Under the pieces are notes generated by a model that saw only the letters and a program-made list of their open reading frames with translations, searched no databases and was not told the origin of the DNA. The position numbers were made by a program, and so were the translations under genes. Shown piece by piece: positions 8,372 to 15,792 of a stretch of DNA of 23,829 nt (position 1 is the stretch's first letter; every line of letters begins with the position of its first letter). The DNA lies in IMG/VR virus record IMGVR_UViG_3300033064_001545, positions 1 to 23,829 of that record; one strand, given 5' to 3'. This DNA is from a virus.

Positions 8372-10978
8372 CTACACTGCTGCCCAGCGCCATTGCCCCA
8401 TCCGCTTGTCAAATTCCATCCCGACAGCGTGCGCGAGCTTGTCGGGGTCAGGGACATCGCCCTCAATGTTGATGTTGATGTTCATGTTGGGGGGAGGGAT
8501 TGGAGCGATTCTTGTATCGCGTGCGTCACCGCCAGGCATACCGCGTGCGTCACCTGCATCAGTGCCGATGGGTCTCACGGGCATCGGGGGACGCATATCG
8601 CCCGCCGCTGGGGGCGCTATTGCTGGCGGTGCAAACGCTGTCTCTGCTGCCATTCTCTCCGCCGCCGCCTTCATCTCCGCTGCCTTCTTGTCCGCCGCCC
8701 TCATCGCCGCCAACTTCGCCCACCTCTGCGCCGCCGCCGCCTCCCGCGCCTCCCTCGCTGATAGCACCTCTGCCGCAGATGGTCCAATGCCTGTCTGCGC
8801 GGGAGCCTGACCGCCAGGTGTTATCGGTACCGTTATTCCACCACCAAGAGCCGCTTCAGCCGCAGCACGAGCATCTTTCGCGCCCTTGCTTATGGCATCT
8901 CCAAACTTGCTCCCCCAACTCTCGCCAGCATCCTTCCCTGCATCACCCGCCATCGCCGGAATATCAACGCCGAGTACATCAGCTACTGCCTGACGCATCT
9001 TGTTCGTAGCCTTGATGGTTTCTGGGTCTTCCCAAGCCTTCTTCCATTTCTCGGGCAGTTTATCCATCGCATCGCCGGCAGCATTTACCGCGCCCTCTAT
9101 GCCCGTCCCCATGCCTTCATAGGTAGCCGTTTGGAGGGCTTCACCCGTACGCCTAAGGCCCTCCATCGCGGCGACTGTACCCACGCTCGCCGCAACCAAC
9201 TGGGCTGCAATTCCCTGTGCTCCTGGAACCAAGAAGGCAAGCCCCACCATCAACGCCGTCATAACCGCTAGGGGCTTGAGCATCGAGGACAGGAATAGCC
9301 CAGCGAACTTGACTACCATCAAGCCTAGCGCGCGGAAGACCTCAAAGCTCGTTCTTCCTAACGCATCCCACACACTGGAAGCAGCAGTGTCCCCTACAGC
9401 CATCTCAATAGTCTTGAACACGCGAACGATAAACCCAACCGCTTCTACGTGCGCCATCGCGATAGCCTCCCAAACCTTCGCGATGCTGCCGCCGGACTCG
9501 GCGTACTCACCTACCAAATAGCGGATACCTGCAACGATGCCGCCGACTCCCGCCGCGACGCCAATCACAGCCCGCTTGAGGCCATCGGTTATAGCAGTGA
9601 CGAATTCCTGCAAGCGGCCCGACTCTGAAGTCGCGTCAAAGAAGTTGCTGATAGCGTCGGTGGCGTTGGTGAAGGCGCCAGCCAAAGCCTCGCCGACCAT
9701 CAGCTTTAGTTCGCCAAACCTTGCCTTGAGTCTATCCCAGGCGCGCCCGACAGTACCAGCCATCTTTGCGTATGCCTCGGCAGCCGCGCCCGCCTTGTCG
9801 TTCATCAACTCAAGTGTCTCAGCGAACTTCTTGCCCCCCGCGCCAGTCAACGCCAGCCCAGCCCGCGCCGCCATGCTGCTACCAAGCAACTTGCCCATCT
9901 TTTCAACACTGCCGCCAGTGGCTCGGTCAAGGTCCGCCATAACGCCAATGAGACCCTTGGTGCGCAAGGCGGTTTCGCTCAACTCGACACCGAGGCTCTT
10001 TGCGTACTTTTGTATTTCCTCAGTCGGCTGCGTTATCGAAATCAGGGCTTGGTTGAGGCCGCGTGCCGCCATCTGCGTACTCATGCCCTGTGTCGTCATC
10101 GCTGCAAGCGCGGCGTTGACTTCGTCAATACTCAAGCCTGCTGTGGCTGCCGTACCCGCAATATACGCATACGCGCCAGCTAATTCACCAAATGTGGTCT
10201 TACCCGCCTTGACTGCCGTGAACATTGAGTCAGCGAGTTCGGTAACATCCGACGCGCTCTTGCCCCAGGCATTCATCAGTGTAGTCAGGCCGTCAACAGC
10301 GGTCGCGGTATCAGTGACGCCGCCAACTGCGCTCCTGGCCGCGACACCAAGGAAGGCTACAGCATCGCCAGCAGCAACACCGGCGGAGATGGTCTGGTAG
10401 AGGCCCTTAGTCAAGTCCACGGCGGCCTCACCAGTTTGCAGCGCCAAGTCCCGGACACCTCGGCCCAGGTTGGCCATGCTCACCCAAGCCGTATCAACCA
10501 GTGTGCTGACCTCGCCCAAGGCCTTGGCGAACCCCATGTACGCAGCTATCGCCTGCTGGGTAGCCGCGACCACTAGGGCCGTCGTAACCATTGCCAACTG
10601 CCGGAGGCGGTTGATTAGCTGGCGGACGAAGTTGATTACGCTCCTGAGTATTCGCGTGCCGAAATTCCACAAGACCCTGCCGGCCCGCATAACAGCCGAC
10701 GTAAGGGGCCTCAAGGCTTGCCCGGCGGCACTGTAGGCAGTTCCCAACCCCTTCGTCCAAGCCGCCTGCCTTGCGACAGCGGCCTGCATTATCGCCTTTT
10801 CCTTCGCGGCGGCGGCCTGTACTATAGCCCTTCGCTTCGCAGCGACGGCGGCTGCTGAGGCTGCTGCTGCCTTTTCCGCCTGCATGACTTTATGCAAGCC
10901 TGCAACGACGCTGGTTATAGCCTTTGAGGTGTCGTCCTTGGCGCTGATTACGACACCGAGCTTGAAGTCGTTAGCCAT
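8372..10978 (-). CDS. Phage tail tape measure protein (TP901 family type)
   Basis: At 868 aa this sets tail length; by the usual scaling of about 0.15 nm per residue it implies a tail near 130 nm, plausible for a siphovirus. Residues 30-100 are an Ala/Lys-rich helix. A TP901-type core spans roughly 145-450 (AKALGEVSTLVD, TKGLYQTISAGV, ADSMFTAVKAGKTTFGELAGAYAYIAG). Hydrophobic helices lie near 125-150 and 540-590, as is usual for tape measures that reach the host membrane. The C-terminus is Ala/Pro-rich, then NININIEGDVPD. The start follows AGGAAG closely, 11 nt after the T-frame stop of the chaperone fusion. The order chaperones, tape measure, tail-tip genes is the classic siphovirus arrangement. 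No lytic or peptidase domain was noticed. Confidence 0.93.
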   Translation of the reverse strand: MANDFKLGVVISAKDDTSKAITSVVAGLHKVMQAEKAAAASAAAVAAKRRAIVQAAAAKEKAIMQAAVARQAAWTKGLGTAYSAAGQALRPLTSAVMRAGRVLWNFGTRILRSVINFVRQLINRLRQLAMVTTALVVAATQQAIAAYMGFAKALGEVSTLVDTAWVSMANLGRGVRDLALQTGEAAVDLTKGLYQTISAGVAAGDAVAFLGVAARSAVGGVTDTATAVDGLTTLMNAWGKSASDVTELADSMFTAVKAGKTTFGELAGAYAYIAGTAATAGLSIDEVNAALAAMTTQGMSTQMAARGLNQALISITQPTEEIQKYAKSLGVELSETALRTKGLIGVMADLDRATGGSVEKMGKLLGSSMAARAGLALTGAGGKKFAETLELMNDKAGAAAEAYAKMAGTVGRAWDRLKARFGELKLMVGEALAGAFTNATDAISNFFDATSESGRLQEFVTAITDGLKRAVIGVAAGVGGIVAGIRYLVGEYAESGGSIAKVWEAIAMAHVEAVGFIVRVFKTIEMAVGDTAASSVWDALGRTSFEVFRALGLMVVKFAGLFLSSMLKPLAVMTALMVGLAFLVPGAQGIAAQLVAASVGTVAAMEGLRRTGEALQTATYEGMGTGIEGAVNAAGDAMDKLPEKWKKAWEDPETIKATNKMRQAVADVLGVDIPAMAGDAGKDAGESWGSKFGDAISKGAKDARAAAEAALGGGITVPITPGGQAPAQTGIGPSAAEVLSAREAREAAAAQRWAKLAAMRAADKKAAEMKAAAERMAAETAFAPPAIAPPAAGDMRPPMPVRPIGTDAGDARGMPGGDARDTRIAPIPPPNMNININIEGDVPDPDKLAHAVGMEFDKRMGQWRWAAV

Positions 10979-10989
10979 AATTCTTCCTA

Positions 10990-11519
10990 CTACCTCGCAG
11001 CGTTGGCTTGTCGGTTCTTCGCCCTGGCCTCTTCGTCCATTATAATCAGCCAGTGTTGAATGATATACGCAGGTTCCTCAGCTAGCGTCTCCCGCGTGTA
11101 TCCACTAAGCCGTTCCAGCAGCGCAAACTCAACCATTTCGTCAGGCGGGCTTTGCACCGGCCAACCCGCAGCCCAGTTCGCGGCGGCATTGCGGAACGGC
11201 GTTACGAGTTTCCCGATTCGTCATCATCCTCGGAACCGATGACTGCCCGGAAGAGCCGCTTGACGAAGTCCGGGTCATCGAATTCGGCAAGCTCTTTTTC
11301 TGTGAGTTCGGTGATTGGCTTGCCATTCTCATCCTCGTACCCTTCGATGCCGACTACGTGGTCTAGCAACGTCTTCTCGGCAAGCGCGACCTGAGCATCT
11401 GCGTCATCATCGCTCACATCCGCATACTCCTTGACTATGCGCCTCAGGTCGCCCCATTTGAGAACGATACTGAAGGTCACGTCATCAACGGTAACTTTGC
11501 GGTACTCGCCTTTTCTCAT
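10990..11519 (-). CDS. Tail assembly chaperone G-T fusion made by -1 ribosomal frameshift
   Basis: The product is read as G to base 11208; the ribosome then slips back one base and re-reads 11208 in the T frame, continuing to TAG at 10990-10992. The fusion would be 176 aa: 104 residues of G and 72 of T. The T part begins LVTPFRNAAANW and ends KNRQANAAR. It has a helical segment (EMVEFALLERLSGY, AYIIQHWLIIMDEEARAK) typical of the C-terminal extension of siphovirus chaperones that bind the tape measure. The T frame has stops immediately upstream of the slip site and no good start of its own, so it is reachable essentially only by frameshifting. In lambda the gpG/gpGT ratio is critical for tail assembly; the same is expected here. 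Confidence 0.85.
11202..11519 (-). CDS. Tail assembly chaperone (gpG-like)
   Basis: This 105-aa acidic protein begins MRKGEYRKVTVDDVTFSIVL and ends in a run of Asp, Glu and Ser. The start at 11519 is preceded by AAAGGGG. It sits between the second tail tube gene and the tape measure, exactly where siphoviruses encode the tail assembly chaperone. Just before its TAA stop lies a canonical slippery heptamer in the correct frame, giving the alternative G-T product. The protein is expected to coat the tape measure in the cytoplasm and recruit tail tube subunits, then leave the finished tail. Sequence similarity to lambda gpG is not visible by eye. The call rests on position, size, acidic tail and the frameshift signal. 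Confidence 0.88.
   Translation of the reverse strand: MRKGEYRKVTVDDVTFSIVLKWGDLRRIVKEYADVSDDDADAQVALAEKTLLDHVVGIEGYEDENGKPITELTEKELAEFDDPDFVKRLFRAVIGSEDDDESGNS
11208..11214 (-). promoter_or_regulatory. Programmed -1 frameshift slippery heptamer GGGAAAC
   Basis: On the minus strand the reading frame is TCG GGA AAC TCG TAA, so the heptamer fits X XXY YYZ exactly. After a -1 slip the tRNAs re-pair on GGG AAA and reading continues as CTC GTA ACG for 72 codons. The zero-frame stop is two codons downstream. A possible weak stimulatory stem (CCGCA 11190-11194 with TGCGG 11166-11170) starts 13 nt after the heptamer. I rate the stem only as possible. Confidence 0.88.
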
Positions 11520-11543
11520 TACATCTGCCCCTTTCTGGGCTGA

Positions 11544-12398
11544 CTACGCGATTCCGATTGCGCCTGCTGTATTCGGCGTTGCCTCAAACTCGACAGTGTA
11601 GAACGCTACACCATCTGCTACCCACGGCACGCTCCAGCGCGTCAGTGTCATATTGGCCAACGTGATAGTCACAGTTACCGGCGTCGCGGAAGTGAACGCC
11701 AAGCTCGCACCGTTGGTGGCAGTCGGCGCGTCGGCCCAGCCATCATCAAGGCCAGCAGAGACAGCCGTACCGGGAGGCACGCCTAGCTCAAAACTGCCGC
11801 GCACGCGCTCGGCACCGATGACAAGTTCCTCGGGGTGACGCTGCGCCGCTGCGGTCGCGGTATCAAGTGAACTATAGGGCGTCAGGTTATTCTCGACGGT
11901 GACGCTGAAACTCTGCATGGAATATGTGGCACCGTTGAGCGTGCAGACGCCTTGGTACCATTGCAGGATAGCGCCAGCATCAACTGTCTGATAGCCAGCA
12001 CCCGTTATCTGACTCGGTGTCCTGGAAATCCATTCGATGGTTGACATGAGCGGCTGACCTATCCGGCCCTCCAATGTCAGCCTGTTTATCTTGGAACTCA
12101 CATGCCGGAACTTGCTGGTGGTATCGCCCCCCTCGAAGGTGAGGTCGGTCAGCGTTGGCGTGGTTACACTGGCCCGCAATGCCAGCGCCATTAGCGTAGC
12201 CGCAGTAGGTGCAAACGTGGCCGTACCGGTCGCCCCCACCATCCCATACTGAGCGTCCGCCGCGCCCGATAACGAGAACAAGTAGTCTAGGCCAGTGTCC
12301 GTCTCCCACGATCCCCCTGTGACTTTGCCAGCAGTCGCGGTGACGCTTGCACCCTCGCCGTAGTCAAGCCCCTGTACAAATCCTGTGCGTAACGCCAT
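11544..12398 (-). CDS. Major tail tube protein, second copy
   Basis: This 284-aa protein starts MALRTGFVQGLDYGEGAS, with AGGAGA eight bases upstream of the ATG. It is the same length as the gene just upstream and, by hand alignment, roughly 78% identical to it. Most differences fall in the last 80-85 residues; residues 1-200 are nearly collinear without gaps. High Ser/Thr/Gly content, beta-rich character and position directly before the chaperone genes indicate the siphovirus tail tube protein, which polymerises in hexameric rings around the tape measure. Two near-equal copies suggest either a mixed tube or a specialised second ring protein. The C-terminus, often a surface-exposed Ig-like or decoration region in tail tubes, is where the two differ most. 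The assignment to the tube is inferred, without a search. Confidence 0.82.
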   Translation of the reverse strand: MALRTGFVQGLDYGEGASVTATAGKVTGGSWETDTGLDYLFSLSGAADAQYGMVGATGTATFAPTAATLMALALRASVTTPTLTDLTFEGGDTTSKFRHVSSKINRLTLEGRIGQPLMSTIEWISRTPSQITGAGYQTVDAGAILQWYQGVCTLNGATYSMQSFSVTVENNLTPYSSLDTATAAAQRHPEELVIGAERVRGSFELGVPPGTAVSAGLDDGWADAPTATNGASLAFTSATPVTVTITLANMTLTRWSVPWVADGVAFYTVEFEATPNTAGAIGIA

Positions 12399-12487
12399 TC
12401 GTATCGTTCTCCTATCAGAGACCCAACCGGCTATTGATAACTGCCACGCTCGCCCCCTGCTTGCGGCCCCTCTGCGTCTTTCCGTGC

Positions 12488-13342
12488 CTAGCTAATCGCG
12501 ATGGAGTTAGCCGTGTTCGGTTTGCATTCCATTTCCACAGTTGCGAAGGCGACACCATCGGGCACGAATGGCATACTCCAGCGCGATATTGTCATGCCGG
12601 CCAGCGCGATGGTTACTGTGGTGGCGGCGGCATTGGTGAATGCCAGGCTCGCGTCCTGAGTGGCGACTGGCGCATCAGCCCAACTATCATCAAAGCCAAG
12701 CTCCACGTTTGCGGTAGGCGGTACACCTATCTCAAAACTGCCGCGTACACGTTCGGCGCCAATGACAAGCTCCTCAGGAAGGCGTTGCGAATCCGTAGTC
12801 GCGGTATCCAACGAACTGTAGGGAGTGATGTTATTCTCGACCGTGATGCTAAAACTCTGCATTGAATAGGTAAGACTGTTGATTGTGCAGACGCCCTGAT
12901 ACCATTGCATAATTGAGCCAGTATCAACTGACTCAAAAGCAGCACCCGTTATCTGACTCGGTGTTCGCGCAATCCACTCAATCGTTGACATTAGCGGTTG
13001 CCCTACCCGGCCTTCCAGCGTCAGGCGGTTTATCTTAGCGTTCACATGCTTGAACTTGCTAGTGGTGTCCCCGCCTTGAAAGGTCAGGTCGCTTAGTGAA
13101 GGCGAGGTTATACTGGCGCGGAGGGCTAGGGCCATCAGCGTAGCCGACGTAGGCGCGAAGGTGGCCGTGCCGGTAGCACCTACCATGCCGTACTGTGCAT
13201 CCGCCGCGCCACTCAATGAGAACAGGTAGTCCAGCGCAGTGTCGTTTTCCCAACTGCCGCCGCTGACCTTACCCACGGTCGCAGTAACCGAGGCGCCCAC
13301 ACCATAGTCGAGTCCTTGAACAAATCCCGTGCGTAGTGCCAT
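12488..13342 (-). CDS. Major tail tube protein, first copy
   Basis: This 284-aa protein starts MALRTGFVQGLDYGVGAS. A GGGAG/GAAAG ribosome site lies upstream. It is the gene-order equivalent of lambda V: after the tail terminator-like protein, before the chaperones. It lies 35-40 nt downstream of a strong intrinsic terminator and ends in TAG. The 89-nt spacer to its paralogue holds no gene and no clear hairpin with a T-run. Its sister copy has the same length and about 78% identity, so the pair arose by tandem duplication. Separate retention of both copies with gap-free alignment argues that both are functional. Nothing in the sequence shows which copy dominates in the virion. Confidence 0.83.
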   Translation of the reverse strand: MALRTGFVQGLDYGVGASVTATVGKVSGGSWENDTALDYLFSLSGAADAQYGMVGATGTATFAPTSATLMALALRASITSPSLSDLTFQGGDTTSKFKHVNAKINRLTLEGRVGQPLMSTIEWIARTPSQITGAAFESVDTGSIMQWYQGVCTINSLTYSMQSFSITVENNITPYSSLDTATTDSQRLPEELVIGAERVRGSFEIGVPPTANVELGFDDSWADAPVATQDASLAFTNAAATTVTIALAGMTISRWSMPFVPDGVAFATVEMECKPNTANSIAIS

Positions 13343-13380
13343 AGTTGTCTTTCTCCCGTAGCCCTGAGAGGCCGGGCATC

Positions 13381-13407
13381 AAAAAAGCCCCCGATGTCTC
13401 GGAGGCT
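13381..13407 (-). terminator. Intrinsic terminator between tail terminator-like gene and tail tube genes
   Basis: On the minus strand AGCCTCC, an 8-nt loop and GGGGGCT form a 7-bp stem (one T-G pair) followed directly by TTTTTT. It lies 41 nt after the TAA of the upstream gene and 38 nt before the first tail tube start. It should reduce readthrough into the tail tube genes unless antitermination operates. No convincing -35/-10 pair is visible between it and the next ATG. Confidence 0.8.
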
Positions 13408-13447
13408 CCATTGATTTGTAGTTGCAGCTTACGTCCGTCCTTGCCTG

Positions 13448-13888
13448 TTACGCCGGAAGCACCTGTGGCGCGTTATACACCATAGTCATTTCGATGATGC
13501 GCTCGCCCGTTTCCCCTTCAGCCTCGAAACCGTAGCTCCATGACTTGCTGCTGAGCGTGGCCTGCTCACCGCCATCGTTCTCGAAGTAGTTGTTGTTGGC
13601 TACAATCTGGTGGATTTCCTCGCACAGTTCAAGGTGGTCGTCAGTATTCTCCCACCGCAGCGGTATTCTGGCCTCGAGCCGAATCGAAAAGTCGGTGTAC
13701 CAACCGCCGCTGCCGATGAACATTTCTACGTCTTCACTACTCAGCGGTATCAAGCGGATTTCGGGGATGCGGTCATTCCGCTCAGTAGTTGGATAGTCAA
13801 ACTTGTGGACACGGGCATCGGTAAGGTGGGCACTGGTTGCGGCGTCCAAGAAACCCTTCAGCTTTGTGAGAACCTCGCTCATCTTCAT
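13448..13888 (-). CDS. Probable tail terminator/tail completion protein
   Basis: This 146-aa protein starts MKMSEVLTKLKGFLDAATSAHL. Its ATG overlaps the upstream TGA in an ATGA junction. It lies between the HK97 gp10-like gene and the tail tube genes, the usual location of tail terminator proteins that cap the tube before joining to the head. A central segment (PEIRLIPLSSEDVEMF, SIRLEARIPLRWENTDDHLELCEEIHQIV) resembles the alternating strand-helix pattern of minor tail proteins of the lambda gpU type. Family membership cannot be proved by eye. It ends with TAA and is followed by an intrinsic terminator. Confidence 0.7.
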   Translation of the reverse strand: MKMSEVLTKLKGFLDAATSAHLTDARVHKFDYPTTERNDRIPEIRLIPLSSEDVEMFIGSGGWYTDFSIRLEARIPLRWENTDDHLELCEEIHQIVANNNYFENDGGEQATLSSKSWSYGFEAEGETGERIIEMTMVYNAPQVLPA

Positions 13889-14364
13889 ATTCGGTCAAGG
13901 CCTCCGCTGATTTCGTCCTTGAAGAAGTCCTTGATGCCCGCCCTGGCTCGGTCAAAGGCAGGTTGCAGCCAAGGGCGGCGAGGCATCTTTATGGCAGGTA
14001 TTCGCACGCTCTTGCGGAAGATAGCAAGCCCAGTCGGGCCGAACCAACGTAACGCCTTTGCGTGGCGAGCTTTCACCGTGTGCGCCGGAATAGTTGCGCC
14101 GAACTCGTGAACCGGCCCGTAGACTACGTTAGTGCCGACCTGCGCCTCCAACTTTGCTTTGTCTATATCAACGCGGATGCTGGATCGCAGGGTATCGTCC
14201 TGCACATGGAGTGGCCGACCAGCAGTCAAGTTCTGTTTCGCATTCCTCTCTACCAAATGCGCAGCCTTAGTCAGCGCCTTCTCCGTACTCCGCCGCGTCT
14301 CCTTCGTGGCGTTGTCTAGCGACCGCAGCAGTTTCTCAACACCTCTGATTTGGAATGTGAGCAT
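13885..14364 (-). CDS. HK97 gp10-like head-tail joining/neck protein
   Basis: This 159-aa protein starts MLTFQIRGVEKLLRSLDNAT. It contains the hallmark layout of the HK97 gp10/virion morphogenesis family: a basic N-terminal helix (TKETRRSTEKALTKAAHLVE), a VGTNVVYGPVHEFGATIPA segment near residues 76-94, and a C-terminal RPWLQPAFDRAR motif near 130-141. Proteins of this type act in the neck, completing the tail or joining it to the connector. It overlaps the next gene by 4 nt and begins 3 nt after the preceding stop. Length and motif order are normal for the family. Confidence 0.87.
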   Translation of the reverse strand: MLTFQIRGVEKLLRSLDNATKETRRSTEKALTKAAHLVERNAKQNLTAGRPLHVQDDTLRSSIRVDIDKAKLEAQVGTNVVYGPVHEFGATIPAHTVKARHAKALRWFGPTGLAIFRKSVRIPAIKMPRRPWLQPAFDRARAGIKDFFKDEISGGLDRI

Positions 14365-14367
14365 GGG

Positions 14368-14760
14368 CTATCTATCCCTGCGTTCTTGGGTAAGCGCGTC
14401 GGGCAGCGGCGGCGGGTCATCCATAACCGATATATCGCAGATAACGTGGTCGGGCCTACCTGCCGCGCTCCGCTTGTTCGATTCCCGCACGCTCATTACT
14501 AACCAGCACTTGTCATCTGAATGCCGCCGAAGCAACGCCGCCACCTTCAAGTCTGCCGACGGTTCTGCTCGCAGGATATGTGTCGCCAAGGGGCTGTAGT
14601 CACCAGCAGCGTTTGCGGTCAAGGCCTGCGTATTCGTCATTGAGACAATACGCCCGCGCAGGCTCGTGGTATCTGAGGGCAACCAGTCTGGCGGGTCAGT
14701 GTCGCCAAACTCAGGGGTATGATAGACTGTCAGGCGGTCAGGGAACGGTATCAGTGCCAT
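14368..14760 (-). CDS. Probable head closure/head-tail joining protein
   Basis: This 130-aa protein starts MALIPFPDRLTVYHTPEFGD. Its opening strand followed by a GRIVSMTNTQALTANAAGDY segment and a later CWLVMSVRES strand resembles SPP1 gp16-like head closure proteins, which plug the connector and link it to the tail. It lies between the gp6-like connector and the gp10-like neck gene, the expected slot. The start follows AAGGGA about 11 nt upstream, after a 142-nt gap holding an RNA stem-loop. Similarity is weak by eye; position carries most of the weight. Confidence 0.72.
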   Translation of the reverse strand: MALIPFPDRLTVYHTPEFGDTDPPDWLPSDTTSLRGRIVSMTNTQALTANAAGDYSPLATHILRAEPSADLKVAALLRRHSDDKCWLVMSVRESNKRSAAGRPDHVICDISVMDDPPPLPDALTQERRDR

Positions 14761-14834
14761 AGGTGGGTGCTTCCCTTACTTAGAACTACAAACGCCCCAG
14801 AGAGCTTCCTGGAGCGGAGAAATGCTATTGAGGT

Positions 14835-14901
14835 GGTGCGCCAAGAGGCGGGAGGAGGGGGTGGTGCTTGTTGGCAGGGCAGCCAAACCCCTCGGCGCAC
14901 C
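14835..14901 (-). other. Long RNA-like stem-loop in the connector/head-closure intergenic gap
   Basis: In minus-strand RNA the arms at 14888-14901 and 14835-14848 form a continuous 14-bp helix with two G-U wobbles. On the plus strand those positions would be A-C mismatches, so the fold favours the transcribed strand. Inside the 39-nt loop, TTGGC and GCCAA (14882-14886 and 14871-14875) make a second hairpin. The structure begins one base after the TAA stop of the connector gene and has no T-run after it. It could be an mRNA stability or translation-control element. Confidence 0.65.
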
Positions 14902-14902
14902 G

Positions 14903-15487
14903 TTACACAATCAACTTGTCCAGTCGCCTGTATCTATCCAGCACCATCTTGACTTGACTGGCAAACCCACTGCTCTCATCATAGCTGATAGATACCCCGT
15001 CCGCCGCCTGTGCAGCTATGCCTATCCGTTCGCGATGGTCAATCTCGAAGAGTATCTGGTCAATCAGCGCGGTCTTGAGGCCAGCAGGGAATGTCGCCTC
15101 ATCATAGCCGCCGCTGTACACTATCTTGACTGAGGCGTCGCCATTGTAGAACACCGACTCCCCATTGAATAGTTGCACCTTGCCAGCGTCCTTGTACTCG
15201 GTCTCGTCTATCACATCATCATCGGCGTCAATAGTCACCGCCGCTACCTGCTCGTTGTGGGTCAGCGTAGTTATCGAAACCCACGGAGGGTTGTCCACGT
15301 AGAAGAAGCTGGGGTTGCCTACAATGTCATGGTGCTCAGTGCGCGTGGCAAGCTCAAACATACGCATACAGTAGGCTTCAGCCTTGGCGGTGACCGAATC
15401 AATCCTGCGCAAGATACGAGCGTCAAGCTGCGCACCCGCGATACCACCTTCGTCTTTGACATCATCGAGCGTTATCAGGTCGGGCAT
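14903..15487 (-). CDS. gp6-like head-tail connector protein
   Basis: This 194-aa protein begins MPDLITLDDVKDEGGIAG with GGAGAG just upstream. The opening (LITLDDVK, then a long helix RILRRIDSVTAKAEAYCMRMF) and a late helix pair (GLKTALIDQILFEIDHRERIG, SQVKMVLDRYRRL) match the layout of gp6/gp15-type connector (adaptor) proteins. These bind under the portal and form the first ring of the neck. The middle insertion (NPPWVSITTLTHNEQ to YSGGYDEATFP) is the usual beta segment of this family. It overlaps the upstream small gene by 13 nt. It marks the head-to-tail transition in the gene order. Confidence 0.85.
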   Translation of the reverse strand: MPDLITLDDVKDEGGIAGAQLDARILRRIDSVTAKAEAYCMRMFELATRTEHHDIVGNPSFFYVDNPPWVSITTLTHNEQVAAVTIDADDDVIDETEYKDAGKVQLFNGESVFYNGDASVKIVYSGGYDEATFPAGLKTALIDQILFEIDHRERIGIAAQAADGVSISYDESSGFASQVKMVLDRYRRLDKLIV

Positions 15488-15756
15488 GTTCTCTCCTTCT
15501 CCGCCTGCCGTTCCTCAAAGAACCTGCGAGTCTCTTGGAGCCAATATCGAATATTCTGATAGCCGATATGGTCTGGCATAACTTGCAGGATGTTTTCAAT
15601 TGCTACGATATTCTGAGTGTATATCAGGCTTTCCCACGTTAGCATATCGCAGACAACATCCAGTATGGGTTCGCGCCAGCGCGGGCGCATATGGCGCCCG
15701 CCTGAGGCAAGGCCTTGTGCGATACCTCGTGCCTCCTGCTGTAAGTCAGGTTGCAT
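15475..15756 (-). CDS. Small hypothetical protein upstream of the connector
   Basis: This 93-aa protein starts MQPDLQQEARGIAQGLASGG after a strong GGAGG site nine bases upstream. It looks largely helical, with hydrophobic stretches (EPILDVVCDMLTWESLIY, IVAIENILQVM) and a basic/acidic tail (RRFFEERQAEKE). Its TGA stop lies inside the connector gene, giving a 13-nt overlap and likely translational coupling. It starts 36 nt after the RF2-like gene. No family is recognised. A minor neck or scaffold-type role is possible from position but unproven. Confidence 0.65.
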   Translation of the reverse strand: MQPDLQQEARGIAQGLASGGRHMRPRWREPILDVVCDMLTWESLIYTQNIVAIENILQVMPDHIGYQNIRYWLQETRRFFEERQAEKERTCPT

Positions 15757-15792
15757 CGCCGCCCGCCTCCGTGTGCGTACTCAAACATGCGC

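Larger units (their letters stand above)
11544..13342 (-). repeat. Tandem duplication of the tail tube gene
   Basis: Two 855-nt genes (11544-12398 and 12488-13342) encode 284-aa proteins that align end to end without gaps. I count about 62 differences by eye, concentrated after residue 200. At the DNA level synonymous divergence is visible throughout, so the duplication is old rather than a recent assembly artefact. Confidence 0.88.

Noticed and set aside
14835-14901. The intergenic fold as a tRNA
   Set aside because: Terminal pairing and length are tRNA-like, but no T-arm consensus, anticodon loop or cloverleaf could be fitted.
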